Position numbers and translations under genes: made by a program
The notes under the pieces: generated by a model
Told to the model about the DNA's origin: nothing
The model's input: the letters and a program-made list of their open reading frames with translations, nothing else
Databases searched by the model: none
Source of the DNA: Elusimicrobiota bacterium
GTDB taxonomy: Bacteria; Elusimicrobiota; Elusimicrobia; FEN-1173
Direction of reading: 5' to 3'
Assembly: GCA_016721625.1 (NCBI GenBank)
Contig: JADKHR010000001.1
Coordinates: forward strand, 1,116,001 to 1,180,000
Length of the DNA: 64,000 nucleotides
In this document: positions 1 through 8,315 of the stretch, one piece after another
Layout: each line of letters starts with the position of its first letter
Numbering within the stretch: position 1 is the first letter of the stretch

Positions 1-786
1 GTTCATAAGTTCGGTGTTATAAACAGCGGCCTTTTTTTGTTTCAATTCCGACTGGGCCGTGGAAACCGCCGCCCGGGCCTCCGCCAAACGCGGCGCGGAC
101 TTCCGAAAAGCATCGACATTGGATTGGTAGAGAACCGGATCTTCGACCCCGATGAAGGCCGGCATCTTTTCCGGTCCTGAGAAAGCGGCGTGAATGGGCC
201 CGGAGATTTTATTTTCACGCAAGAGGAAATCGGCCACCAAACGCACGCTCCCCCGGCCGGGAAAGGCACGAAACCGTTCGAGGTCCAGGGTCCGGTGCGT
301 CCCCTCCAAAGCAAAAAAATCGACGTCGTCCCGCGCCCCCAGGGCGGCGACGGCCTGGGCCATATTCTTTTGGGCGCCCAGATTCCCATGCACGTCCTGG
401 ATATAGACCACGAGTCCCTCCGCCTTTCCCCCCGGCGGCAAAGTGATACGACGAAGGGTCCCGGCGGAAAGCGGTAAAGCGTTCAAGAGACGAACCTGGG
501 CGGCCGTCAATCCCTCGGGGAGGAGGCGTTGGGTTTTGGGGACAAAAGGGGAGGGAACCGTTCCCTCCACCTTCGGAAGGCGGCCCAGATCGGTCAGAGG
601 ACCCGGTCCTGCCACCAGCGACGCCAATACCGGAGAAGAATCTTTTTGTTGGCGATCGACGGCGGCTCGGCGTCTTTCGGTCCACAGGTTGGATTCCGGC
701 GCGTGGGCAAATAAGACATTCGTCCCCAGAAAAACAGGGAGAAGGGCCAGGGAGGTGATTCTAAAGAAAGCAGGGCGCTGTTTCAC
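1..786 (-). CDS. Secreted TraB/ChaN (Tiki)-like hypothetical protein, 3' end outside window
   Basis: The first 262 codons are present and the C-terminus lies beyond position 1. The GTG start at 786 is forced by an in-frame TAG four codons upstream. Residues 1-29 form a signal peptide (hydrophobic core ITSLALLPVFL). After the leader the mature protein starts with NLWTERRRA, and near residue 130 it has VVYIQDVHGN, then FFALEG, DLERFRAF and GVEDP. The same ordered motifs (DLWSERQKA, IQDLHD, VGVEG, EDFRAL, GAEDA) occur in the giant protein at 39427-43647, so the two are paralogues. The H-then-EG pattern recalls TraB/ChaN/Tiki-fold proteins; that link is an inference and no activity can be assigned. 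A -10-like TAGAAT sits 6 bp upstream of the start. Confidence 0.75.
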   Translation of the reverse strand, partial: MKQRPAFFRITSLALLPVFLGTNVLFAHAPESNLWTERRRAAVDRQQKDSSPVLASLVAGPGPLTDLGRLPKVEGTVPSPFVPKTQRLLPEGLTAAQVRLLNALPLSAGTLRRITLPPGGKAEGLVVYIQDVHGNLGAQKNMAQAVAALGARDDVDFFALEGTHRTLDLERFRAFPGRGSVRLVADFLLRENKISGPIHAAFSGPEKMPAFIGVEDPVLYQSNVDAFRKSAPRLAEARAAVSTAQSELKQKKAAVYNTELMN

Positions 787-792
787 CCCCTG

Positions 793-798
793 ATTCTA
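793..798 (-). promoter_or_regulatory. Possible -10 box abutting the start of the secreted TraB-like gene
   Basis: TAGAAT on the minus strand lies 6 bp from the GTG start, so transcription would begin at or next to the start codon. No convincing -35 is visible and there is no well-spaced Shine-Dalgarno sequence. Confidence 0.3.
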
Positions 799-863
799 CA
801 GGTCGCACCTTAATTTGGCTGGAACATCCTGTAACAAAGATGTAACAATTTGGAGTCGGCCAA

Positions 864-901
864 AAAAAGGCCGCGGGGGGTTTGCCCGGCCGCGGCCTTT
901 C
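864..901 (-). terminator. Rho-independent terminator of korAB
   Basis: An 11-bp GC-rich stem (AAAGGCCGCGG paired with CCGCGGCCTTT) is followed on the minus strand by a run of T. It lies 28 bp downstream of the korB stop, as expected for the end of the korA-korB transcript. Confidence 0.75.
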
Positions 902-928
902 TGTGAAAAAGACGAGGATGAAAAGGCG

Positions 929-1813
929 TTACATGAATTCCTGAACGACGGCCTTCCAATCGTTGTCCGAGAGGCCCAACGAATGTTTCACGAGGGGACC
1001 GAACTCCGAGAGGGCGGGGTCCTGCTGTTCGTAGGTGGGGCGCTCCACCTGGTAGAGGACGCCCAGGGCGATGCGTTGGTCCCATTCAAGGCTGGCCTTA
1101 AGCGCCGCTTCGATGTTCGTGGCGTCGTGGCCCTTATCCGCCAGCTTGTAGACCCGCTCGCGAAACCAGGCGTAGGTGTTCATTTTGTTGTAGGTGACGC
1201 AGGGGCTCAAGACGTCCACCAGGGAGAACCCTTTGTGCGCGATGGCTTTGGTCATGATCTCGGCCAATCCGTTGGCGTCGCCGGAAAATCCCCTGGCCAC
1301 GAAAGACGCGCCGGCCATGAGAGCGATCCCCAGGGGGTTCAGTGCATTTTCGATGTTCCCGCCGGGTGTGGATTTCGTTTTGATCCCTTTGGTGGTGGTC
1401 GGGGACGTCTGGCCGGTGGTCAGCCCGTAGATTTGATTGTTCATGACGATGTAGGTCATGTCGATGTTCCGGCGCACCGCGTGGACGAAGTGGCCCACGC
1501 CGATCCCATAGCCGTCGCCGTCGCCCCCCGTGGCCACCACGGTGAGGTCGTGATTTCCCAGCTTGACGCCCTGGGCCACCGCGACCCCACGGCCGTGCAG
1601 GGTGTGCATGCCGTAGGAATGGATGAAACCAGGGAGGTTGGAGGAACAGCCGATGCCGCTCACGACGACCAGGTTCTTGGGGTTGATGTCCAGGGTGGCG
1701 CAGGCTGTTTGGAGGGAATTCAACACTCCGAAATCACCGCACCCGGGACACCAGGTGGGTTTGATCTCCGAGCGAAATTTTGACGCCGCTTGGGGGGTGG
1801 CAAGTTCAACCAT
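929..1813 (-). CDS. korB: 2-oxoacid:ferredoxin oxidoreductase, beta subunit (KorB-like)
   Basis: This 294-residue protein is the thiamine-pyrophosphate subunit of a 2-oxoglutarate/2-oxoacid:ferredoxin oxidoreductase, which makes acyl-CoA, CO2 and reduced ferredoxin. WCPGC at residues 21-25, GIGCS at 53-57 and the TPP/Mg motif GDGDGYG at 97-103 followed by MNN at 124-126 are characteristic. Its length is normal for KorB/OorB. It follows korA with a 26-bp gap and has a good ribosome site (AAGGAG) before ATG. The exact 2-oxoacid cannot be fixed from sequence; 2-oxoglutarate is the usual annotation for this two-subunit form. A strong terminator follows. Confidence 0.92.
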   Translation of the reverse strand: MVELATPQAASKFRSEIKPTWCPGCGDFGVLNSLQTACATLDINPKNLVVVSGIGCSSNLPGFIHSYGMHTLHGRGVAVAQGVKLGNHDLTVVATGGDGDGYGIGVGHFVHAVRRNIDMTYIVMNNQIYGLTTGQTSPTTTKGIKTKSTPGGNIENALNPLGIALMAGASFVARGFSGDANGLAEIMTKAIAHKGFSLVDVLSPCVTYNKMNTYAWFRERVYKLADKGHDATNIEAALKASLEWDQRIALGVLYQVERPTYEQQDPALSEFGPLVKHSLGLSDNDWKAVVQEFM

Positions 1814-1839
1814 AGGGGTTTCTCCTTGTGGGGTTGGGT

Positions 1840-3669
1840 TTACGCGGTGACCGCGACCCGTTTAATCGCAATATCCAATTCGGCCGTCACCAAATGTTGA
1901 ACTTCCGGGGCGCCGGGTTTCAAGAGTCCTTTCACACGCTCTAAAAGCGGCGCGAAATAGAAAGGTTCCCCGTCGAATTTTCGGATGTGGTGAGGAAGGG
2001 AAAGGCCGGTCTCCTGGCGGAGCAGTTTGGCAAAAAGGCCCGAGTAATTGTTTTCAATCATCACGGCTTTCTTCGCGCCCCGCAGTTCTTTCAGCGCCGC
2101 GTCCGCAGGGAAAGGCCAGACAATGCGGAACTGCAGGTGGTTGACTTTGACTCCTTCTTTTTCCAAGGCCAGGCGGATGTTTTTCAAGGTCTTGTAGGTG
2201 GACCCCCACCCCACCAGCGTGAGGTCGGCGTCGGCGGGCCCTTCCTTCACGATGGACTGCCCCGCCACTTCCCGCGCCAAACCGTCCATCTTGCGGAAGC
2301 GTTTCTGTACCATTTTAACGCGGGTGGTCGGGTTCGTGAAGATGTCTGAAATCAGGCACCCGTCCTCATCATGCTCGTCGGAAGCGGCCACGTGCTGGCC
2401 CCCCTCGAGCCCGGGGAAGACCCGGGGAGACACGCCGGAGGGCGTGTCTTTGTAGCGCTTGTAATCGTCCCCGCTAAGGGAAGAAACGATGTCCCCCCGT
2501 TCGATGGGGACTTTGTTCGTCAGGGCCGAGGGATCCACGGTTTCCATGTGTTCGGAGAGAAGCAGGTCCGACAAGAGGATGACGGGAAGTTGGTATTTCT
2601 CCGCAATGTTCAAGGACTGAATGGTGGAATGGTAGGCGTCTTCCACCGTGATGGGGGTGAGGATCGCCTTGGGGTATTCGCCCTGGCTGGCGCCCAGGGC
2701 CTGAAACAGATCCCCCTGTTCCGTTTTCGTGGGAAGACCGGTGGAGGGGCCGCCCCGTTGAACCAAGACCGCCACCACGGGTATTTCCGTGATGCCGGCC
2801 AATCCCAGGGCTTCGGTCATCAGGGCAAACCCGCCCCCCGACGTGCCCGTCATGGCCCGGACCCCGGAGAACCCGGCGCCGATGGCCATATTGATGGAGG
2901 CGATTTCATCTTCGCATTGTTTCATGACCACGCCGTATTTTCCGGACCGCGGAGCCAGCCAGTGCATGATGGCCGAGGCGGGCGTCATGGGATAAGCGGA
3001 ATAGAAGGTGCAACCGCCCGCCACCGCGCCCAGGGCGATGGCTTGGTTCGCGCCCAAGAGCATGCGGCGTTGGCCGTCGCCTTTCAATTGAATGTCGCCC
3101 AGGGTCTGGAACTTGGACTTGGCGTAATCGAACCCCTTTTGGGCGACCTTGACGTTCAAGTCGGCGATTTCAGCTTTCTTCTTCCCAAATTGGGATCGAA
3201 TGGCTGTTTCAAAAACATCCCAGGAAAGGCCCAGAAGGTAAACCAATACCCCGCAAGCCAGGGTGTTCTGCATGACGGGATTTCGGCCGAACTCGGCCGT
3301 TAAATCTCCCACGGGAATCCCGTAGGCCATGGCCCCGGCCGGGAGGAGCGCCGGATCCAGCTTGACCTTATCGCTGTTGAAAATGAAACCCCGTCCTGCC
3401 GAGCGATTCACGGAGTTGAGATGATAATCAATGGAATCTTGGTTCAGGGCGATCATGAGGTCGAAGCCGTCCCCCTGGGTGTAGACCGGCTCCGAGCCCG
3501 TCTGAAACTGATAAACCACGTGCCCGCCGCGGATGACCGATTGGTAGGAGCTCTGGGCGAAATAATGCAAACCGCTCCGACTGCAGGTTTTCGCCAGAAT
3601 TTCACCCGTGGACGCCACGCCGTCGCCGGCCGCGCCACCGATCCAAATCGTTGCTGATTTTTTTTCCAT
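1840..3669 (-). CDS. korA: 2-oxoacid:ferredoxin oxidoreductase, fused gamma-alpha subunit (KorA-like)
   Basis: This 609-residue partner of KorB joins two domains. Residues 1-190 are the gamma domain, starting with WIGGAAGDGVAS, which binds CoA and the reductase partner in this family. From about residue 205 comes the pyrimidine-binding alpha domain (ALGAVAGGCTFYSAYPMTPAS). The gamma-alpha order and length match 2-oxoglutarate ferredoxin oxidoreductases of anaerobes and reductive-TCA organisms. The ATG at 3669 is preceded by GAGGAGG. It is the first gene of a two-gene operon; the 167-bp AT-rich gap upstream (3670-3836) is the likely promoter region. The enzyme may run oxidatively or reductively; the sequence does not decide this. 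Confidence 0.92.
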   Translation of the reverse strand: MEKKSATIWIGGAAGDGVASTGEILAKTCSRSGLHYFAQSSYQSVIRGGHVVYQFQTGSEPVYTQGDGFDLMIALNQDSIDYHLNSVNRSAGRGFIFNSDKVKLDPALLPAGAMAYGIPVGDLTAEFGRNPVMQNTLACGVLVYLLGLSWDVFETAIRSQFGKKKAEIADLNVKVAQKGFDYAKSKFQTLGDIQLKGDGQRRMLLGANQAIALGAVAGGCTFYSAYPMTPASAIMHWLAPRSGKYGVVMKQCEDEIASINMAIGAGFSGVRAMTGTSGGGFALMTEALGLAGITEIPVVAVLVQRGGPSTGLPTKTEQGDLFQALGASQGEYPKAILTPITVEDAYHSTIQSLNIAEKYQLPVILLSDLLLSEHMETVDPSALTNKVPIERGDIVSSLSGDDYKRYKDTPSGVSPRVFPGLEGGQHVAASDEHDEDGCLISDIFTNPTTRVKMVQKRFRKMDGLAREVAGQSIVKEGPADADLTLVGWGSTYKTLKNIRLALEKEGVKVNHLQFRIVWPFPADAALKELRGAKKAVMIENNYSGLFAKLLRQETGLSLPHHIRKFDGEPFYFAPLLERVKGLLKPGAPEVQHLVTAELDIAIKRVAVTA

Positions 3670-3836
3670 GGGGAATGTATCCTCCTCAATTATAAAAGCT
3701 GACCTTCGGAGACCGACGCCGCTCGCTGGCCTACAGCGCTGACTCGTCTTTGAGCAACGAACACCGGTGGGATTTAAACATGACTATTTTAATAATATAT
3801 TATTTTTCTGTCAACTCGTCGTCGGAAGAGCGGTTT

Positions 3837-5303
3837 TTACAAAAGGGTGAAATCGATGTGGCCTTTCCAGGGATTGGTGGATTGGAGGCGCACTCGCACC
3901 GCGTCGCCGACGCCCAGCTTCCCCGTGTCGCCCAGAACGCGGCCTTCCACCGGGGGATGGGACAGGCGCACCCAGGTGCCTTTCTCTCCCGCGCCCGTCA
4001 CCAAGCCATCGAAAGTTTCGCCCAGGCGGGGTTCCATCATCACGGCCGCCAGGCATTTGCGAACCAAACGCTCGACTTTGTTGGCGTCGTCTTCTTTGGC
4101 GGTGCAATGGGTCGCCAGCGTCGCCATATCTTCCGGACTCGCGGGGCTTTTCCGTCCGAGGAAAGCCGCCTTCAAAAGACGTTGGGTGAAAAGGTCGGGA
4201 TAACGCCGGTTGGGGGCCGTGGAGTGGGCGTACCCCTGGACGGCAAGCCCGAAATGGCCCAGGGGCTTTTCTCCGGGCCCTTGGACGCAATATTCCCCGC
4301 GACCTAACAGTTTGATGATCGAAAGCGACAAATCCTGAAAGGTCTCCGGGGATTCCCGCCTTCGTTTTTGCAAAAATCCCTCCAAGCTCCTGGCATCGGG
4401 TTCCTTGGGAAGGTCCCCGCCCTGCCGGGCCGCCAGTTCCACGATGCGGTCCCACTGTTTCGGCGTGCGGACCACCCGGCGAAGGCTCGGGAAACCCCGC
4501 CCTTCCAGGAAACCCGCGGTGACCTGGTTGGCCGCGATCATGAAATCCTCAATCAATTGGGCCGCGCGGTTGGGCTCCCGAACATCCATATGGATTTGAC
4601 CGTCGGGAGAAACCGTCGGGCGGAACTCCGCCGTGTGCAACGTCAGGGCGCCGGCCTCGTGCCGCCGGTTTCGGAGGGCCTGGGCCGCGCCGTCTTGAAG
4701 CCGGAGTTGTTCCTGAAGGGCGGGGTCCCGGCGAATCCGTTCGGCCGCTCCCCCGGAAACGTCTCCGCGCCCCTCTAACCACGCCGCCACGGCGTTGTAG
4801 GTGAGCCGCGCCCGGTTCAAAACCAGGGCCGGATAAACGGAAGTGTCTTTCACCGCGCCGTCCGCGGCGACGAAGAGTTCGGCCACCACGGCCAAACGCT
4901 TTTCCCCTTCGTTCAAGGACGTGAGGTGGGTGGAATACCGTTCGGGAAGCATGGGGAAGGTCTGCACCCCGGTGTAGATGGAGGTGGTGTTGGTTCGCGC
5001 GGCCCCGTCGGTGGAAGAGGCGGCGGGAACGAACCCGTCCACGTCGGCGATCCCCACGAACACCCGCGTGCCACCGTCCTCTTTCCGGACGAATTCAATC
5101 TGGTCCAGGTCCCTGGAATCGTCGTTGTCGATGGAGGACCACAACCATCCCGTGAGGTCTTTCCGTGCGATCCCGTCCAAGCGGGGTTCCCCCGCCCGCT
5201 CCGCCTCGCGGAGGGAAGCCTCGGGAAACTGCACCAGGAACCCCCGGTCCAGCATGGCCTGCCTCGCCACCGCCCGCAGGTCCACGGAGGGGCCGTTGGT
5301 CAA
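3837..5303 (-). CDS. RNB-domain exoribonuclease (RNase II/R family, short form)
   Basis: This 488-residue protein is an RNB-type 3'-to-5' exoribonuclease. The catalytic metal-binding signature DNDDSRDLDQ is at residues 59-68, and later blocks such as GHFGLAVQGYAHSTAPNRRYPDL are typical of the RNB core. A short S1/OB-like tail (from about residue 420) ends the protein. The N-terminal cold-shock domains of full RNase R are absent, so it is one of the short RNB proteins. The TTG start at 5303 is chosen because GGAAGAGG precedes it and no upstream start is available. It is the last gene of the SPFH-SPFH-RNB operon, 22 bp after its neighbour. Confidence 0.88.
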   Translation of the reverse strand: MTNGPSVDLRAVARQAMLDRGFLVQFPEASLREAERAGEPRLDGIARKDLTGWLWSSIDNDDSRDLDQIEFVRKEDGGTRVFVGIADVDGFVPAASSTDGAARTNTTSIYTGVQTFPMLPERYSTHLTSLNEGEKRLAVVAELFVAADGAVKDTSVYPALVLNRARLTYNAVAAWLEGRGDVSGGAAERIRRDPALQEQLRLQDGAAQALRNRRHEAGALTLHTAEFRPTVSPDGQIHMDVREPNRAAQLIEDFMIAANQVTAGFLEGRGFPSLRRVVRTPKQWDRIVELAARQGGDLPKEPDARSLEGFLQKRRRESPETFQDLSLSIIKLLGRGEYCVQGPGEKPLGHFGLAVQGYAHSTAPNRRYPDLFTQRLLKAAFLGRKSPASPEDMATLATHCTAKEDDANKVERLVRKCLAAVMMEPRLGETFDGLVTGAGEKGTWVRLSHPPVEGRVLGDTGKLGVGDAVRVRLQSTNPWKGHIDFTLL

Positions 5304-5325
5304 GCGGGCCTCTTCCGATTCAGGC

Positions 5326-6243
5326 TCAATTTGTCTCGGGGTCCTTGGGGGTTCCGGCGACGCTGAATTGGGTCAGGAGATCCTCCCGGGAACGAGGCGG
5401 GAGGACGGTGATTTCCGCGTCGCCCTCCATGATCCGCTGGGTCTCCAAAATTTTAAAAAGAACCTCGGAAACCTGTTTGTCCTGGGCCAGGCGCTGAAGT
5501 TCCTGGCCGACAATTTCCGAGCGGATGGCGGCGGCGCGGGCGAATTCGGCGGCCGCTTCTTTCTCGGCGGTGCTGGCGATGATGTTGACCCGGTTGGACC
5601 CGTCCTGCCGGATGGCCGAGGTCACCTGGCGGAGACGGTTGACGACCTTCTCCTCGATCTGGTGGATCATGCCGGCGTCCCGGAAATGCACTTTTCGGAT
5701 ATAAACCGATCCCACCTGGTATCCCCATTCCTTGGAGTCGTCGGACACCTCGTCCCGCACCGTCTGGCTCATGCCGTGCCGGTTGACCAGCATGTCGGCG
5801 AGCTTGAGGTTGGAGAGGCACCGCACGGTGGCGTTGGAGACGTTGGCCCGGAGGGACCCTCGAGGGTCCGCGTTTCGGAACACGTGAGCCACGGGATCGA
5901 CGATGGACATTTCATACCAGACCCCGATGCCCATGGGCGCCCCTTCCTCGGAGTTCACGGGGTTGCTCCGGCTGTATTCCTGGTCCAGCCGGAGATCCCG
6001 AAGGTGGCATTGGCCGAGGAGGTTCACGATCAGGGCCCCCGGCCCTAATTTGAACCAGAGCAGGTGGAGGCCCGGCTCATCTATGACGCCCAAGACGTTT
6101 CCAAAAAGGACGTAGACCCGCGCCTCCCGCTCGCCGACCACGGCGTAGAAACCGATGAAGCGGAGAAATCCCAGGACCAGGCCTTCCAGCATGAACCCCG
6201 CCAGGAGGACGCCGACGATGACAACCCAAGAGGGGAACATCAC
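5326..6243 (-). CDS. SPFH/Band 7 domain membrane protein (second of a pair)
   Basis: This 305-residue protein has an N-terminal membrane segment (residues 6-36) followed by a Band 7/SPFH domain and a helical coiled region rich in Ala, Glu and Gln (about 205-270). That layout is the stomatin/prohibitin/HflK-HflC plan, in which two related SPFH proteins oligomerise at the membrane and often regulate proteases. Its ATG overlaps the stop of the upstream SPFH gene by 4 bp, implying coupled translation and a paired complex. HflKC would be the closest named model, but no FtsH gene is adjacent, so no specific role is claimed. Confidence 0.82.
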   Translation of the reverse strand: MMFPSWVVIVGVLLAGFMLEGLVLGFLRFIGFYAVVGEREARVYVLFGNVLGVIDEPGLHLLWFKLGPGALIVNLLGQCHLRDLRLDQEYSRSNPVNSEEGAPMGIGVWYEMSIVDPVAHVFRNADPRGSLRANVSNATVRCLSNLKLADMLVNRHGMSQTVRDEVSDDSKEWGYQVGSVYIRKVHFRDAGMIHQIEEKVVNRLRQVTSAIRQDGSNRVNIIASTAEKEAAAEFARAAAIRSEIVGQELQRLAQDKQVSEVLFKILETQRIMEGDAEITVLPPRSREDLLTQFSVAGTPKDPETN

Positions 6244-7217
6244 GCTTCCCCTTCCACAATCACCTTCCGGGCCTTCTTAAAGAGCGTCAATTTGACGTTC
6301 CGCAAATAAAGGTTCAACGCGTCGGGGCCGCTCTTCCTCAATATCGCCAACTGTTCGCCGAGCTGTTTAAGGAGCTGGACCTCGGCTTGGGCCTTCAACG
6401 TTTCAATTTCCACGGCCTTTTTGGATTGGACAATTTTCTGGTCCGCGGAGGCGTCCGCGAGGCTGATTTCGGAGGAGACTTGATTGTGGGCAGTGTTGAT
6501 GGCGGCCAGGGCGGATTCCACGTCCACCGGCGGTTCGATCTCGGTGATGAGAGCCGCGTCCAAACCCATCCCGTAACGGGAAATGGAGGTGCGGCATTCC
6601 TCCTCCATGCGGCGGTTGATCTCGCTGATGTTTTTCCGTAAGTCGTTGATCGAAATGCCGGGGACATGGCTGGAGGCCAAGGGAGCGTCCGCCAAAACCG
6701 GAGCCTCGAAATTGGCGATCCGTTCCCGCAGGATGGCCACGAAGTAGCCCATCACATGGACGATGGGATTTTTGACGCCGAAGAGGAAAGCGTAGAGGTT
6801 CCGTTCGCTCACCGCGTAACGGATCTGGCCTTTAAGGCCCGTGTTCAAATGGTCTTTGGTGACGGCCTCCAATACCTTGCCGCTTTGGTTGGCCGCGACG
6901 GATTCCGGATCGAAGGCGATGTTCGCGGTTTGGGTGGCGATCGAAACCTTAAAAACGGCCTGCCAGGGGAACTTAAAGTGCAGGCCGGGGGGAACGACAA
7001 CCACCTGGGGATAGGCGTAGCGTTCCCGCTCGTCCGGCCGGAGCGCGGCGGCCAGCGGATCGTCCAGGGACGTGAACGCCCCCCGCCGCGAGGCCCGCCC
7101 GAACGTGGTGATGACCGCCCGTTCGTTTTGATCGACGGTAAAAAATCCCGTCAAGATCACCCGAAGGGCAAACCAGAGGCCCAGCCCGATGAATATCGAA
7201 TCCGCGAGATTTCCCAT
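6240..7217 (-). CDS. SPFH/Band 7 domain membrane protein (first of a pair)
   Basis: This ~325-residue protein has an N-terminal membrane helix (LADSIFIGLGLWFALRVILTG) followed by the phrase VDQNERAVITTFGRA, typical of HflK/prohibitin-type SPFH proteins. It ends in a helical region with SEISLADASADQKIVQSKKA that probably forms a coiled coil with its partner. ATG at 7217 is preferred over a GTG two codons upstream because AAAGGGG is better spaced from it. It is the first gene of a three-gene operon with a second SPFH protein (4-bp overlap) and an RNB ribonuclease. A membrane scaffold role is the family expectation; linkage with an RNase is noted but not explained. Confidence 0.84.
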   Translation of the reverse strand: MGNLADSIFIGLGLWFALRVILTGFFTVDQNERAVITTFGRASRRGAFTSLDDPLAAALRPDERERYAYPQVVVVPPGLHFKFPWQAVFKVSIATQTANIAFDPESVAANQSGKVLEAVTKDHLNTGLKGQIRYAVSERNLYAFLFGVKNPIVHVMGYFVAILRERIANFEAPVLADAPLASSHVPGISINDLRKNISEINRRMEEECRTSISRYGMGLDAALITEIEPPVDVESALAAINTAHNQVSSEISLADASADQKIVQSKKAVEIETLKAQAEVQLLKQLGEQLAILRKSGPDALNLYLRNVKLTLFKKARKVIVEGEA

Positions 7218-7335
7218 TTCCACCCCTTTGCCTTGGACGACGAAAATAAACCACCCTGAAATGAACAGGGGGGCTTATTTCGATGAAGGAGACCTAGGTG
7301 AAGCTTTCCAACGATGCCCCCTGCTTCGGCTAAAC

Positions 7336-7359
7336 CCTCCGTCCGTGATTAAACGGAGG
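7336..7359 (-). terminator. Possible weak terminator after the zinc-ribbon gene
   Basis: CCTCCGT and ACGGAGG form a 7-bp stem with a 10-nt loop just downstream of the small CxxC gene on the minus strand. The following T-run is only GTTT, so termination would be weak. Confidence 0.35.
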
Positions 7360-7384
7360 CGGCCGAACCCAGAGAGTTGTTTAT

Positions 7385-7546
7385 CTAACGGCCGCTGTTC
7401 TTTCGTTTCGAGAAACAATCCTTGCAATAAACGGGACGATCCCCGGTGGGTTTAAAGGGAACATCGCATTCCTTCTTGCATTCCGCGCAAACCGCCTTAT
7501 GTTTCTCTCGTGGTCCGCCGAAACCGCCGCCTGGTTGATTGTCCAT
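7385..7546 (-). CDS. Small CxxC-CxxC zinc-ribbon protein
   Basis: This 53-residue protein has a Gly-rich N-terminus followed by AVCAECKKECDVPFKP and VYCKDCF, two CxxC pairs about 18 residues apart plus one extra Cys. This matches a recognised class of small bacterial CxxC-x17-CxxC zinc-ribbon proteins of unknown function. ATG at 7546 is preferred over a TTG 24 bp upstream because AGGGGG stands just before it. It is a single gene at the chromosomal side of the putative left end of the island. Confidence 0.75.
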   Translation of the reverse strand: MDNQPGGGFGGPREKHKAVCAECKKECDVPFKPTGDRPVYCKDCFSKRKNSGR

Positions 7547-8083
7547 GATGCCCCCTAATTGGATTAACAAAATTCACTGAAGCCAAAATCTAACATATTC
7601 GGGGTCTTCTCGGTTTTATGTGTGCAAAACGGGAAAGGCCCTATAGCGGGAGCGGACCGGCGGGACCGTCTTACATTGATTCTCGGACCCGTTCCATCCC
7701 GACCCATAATGTCATTTTTGGAATGGGCGGAGGTCGATTGAATTCCATCAGGCAGGTCAAACGGGGGTGTGTAACGGCCGCTCCCTCGCGGCATTTCCAC
7801 TGGCGCGGTCTGGATTTGAACCCGCGACCTCCAGCGGAGGGTTCGGCCCTCTGGGCCGCCGCGGGCCCTCGTAGCTCTGCGAAGGGGGTCCGGGCCACCA
7901 ACGATACCATCGACAAAGGACTGACTTTAAAGCGGGTGAGTAACGGGATTTCCCCTTCCCCCGGCGCTTCGCGCCTCCTCCAGGGGCCGGCCACCCTCGC
8001 TGTCGCAGGCCTTCAGCCTGCTTTTCCGCCATTCATGGCGGCGCTTCGGGTTGGCTTCAAATCCCATCAGGTTAATTAAAAAT
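7547..8083. other. Non-coding junction region with tRNA-like fragment and left attachment repeat
   Basis: No convincing gene was found. At 7812-7829 there is an 18-nt match to the T-arm of the tRNA-His gene at 36941-37017 in the same orientation, but the flanks do not fold into a tRNA. At 7934-7951 lies the island's left direct repeat. The remainder is GC-rich with no recognisable domain in any frame. Confidence 0.5.
7934..7951 (-). other. Putative attL: displaced 3' end of tRNA-His
   Basis: The 18 bases gggtgagtaacgggattt are identical to 36943-36960, which form the T-stem, T-loop edge and acceptor end of tRNA-His. Both copies have the same orientation. The intact tRNA is at the right end of the segment and this orphan 3' end is at the left, the arrangement left by integration into the 3' end of a tRNA gene. 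Confidence 0.7.
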
Positions 8084-8315
8084 GGGGTGCTTTTAAAAAT
8101 TTGAAAACTATTCCTCTTGACTTCCCAAATGTAGCCCATTCCTATTGGGACAATTTCCGCCTGACGGGAGATTACTACATCAGACCTACGCGGTTGACCC
8201 TGTAGCATGGGCTTCCAGCCCATGTGGTTTTGTGGTGCCCCTTTATCGTTCCGAACGGATCGACGAACGTGATAAAGCATTTTCCTTCTCCCGTCCGTGG
8301 GAGAAGGGTCGCGTG

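Noticed and set aside
215..685. 156-codon minus-strand frame near the left edge
   Set aside because: Very high Arg/Gly/Pro and no domain; the parallel frame gives a signal peptide and family motifs, so this one is a shadow.
7801..7912. tRNA-like sequence with GGTTCAAATCC and a CCA-like end on the minus strand
   Set aside because: The T-stem does not pair (GCGGG against CCAGA) and no D-arm or acceptor partner could be found; at most a chimeric fragment.
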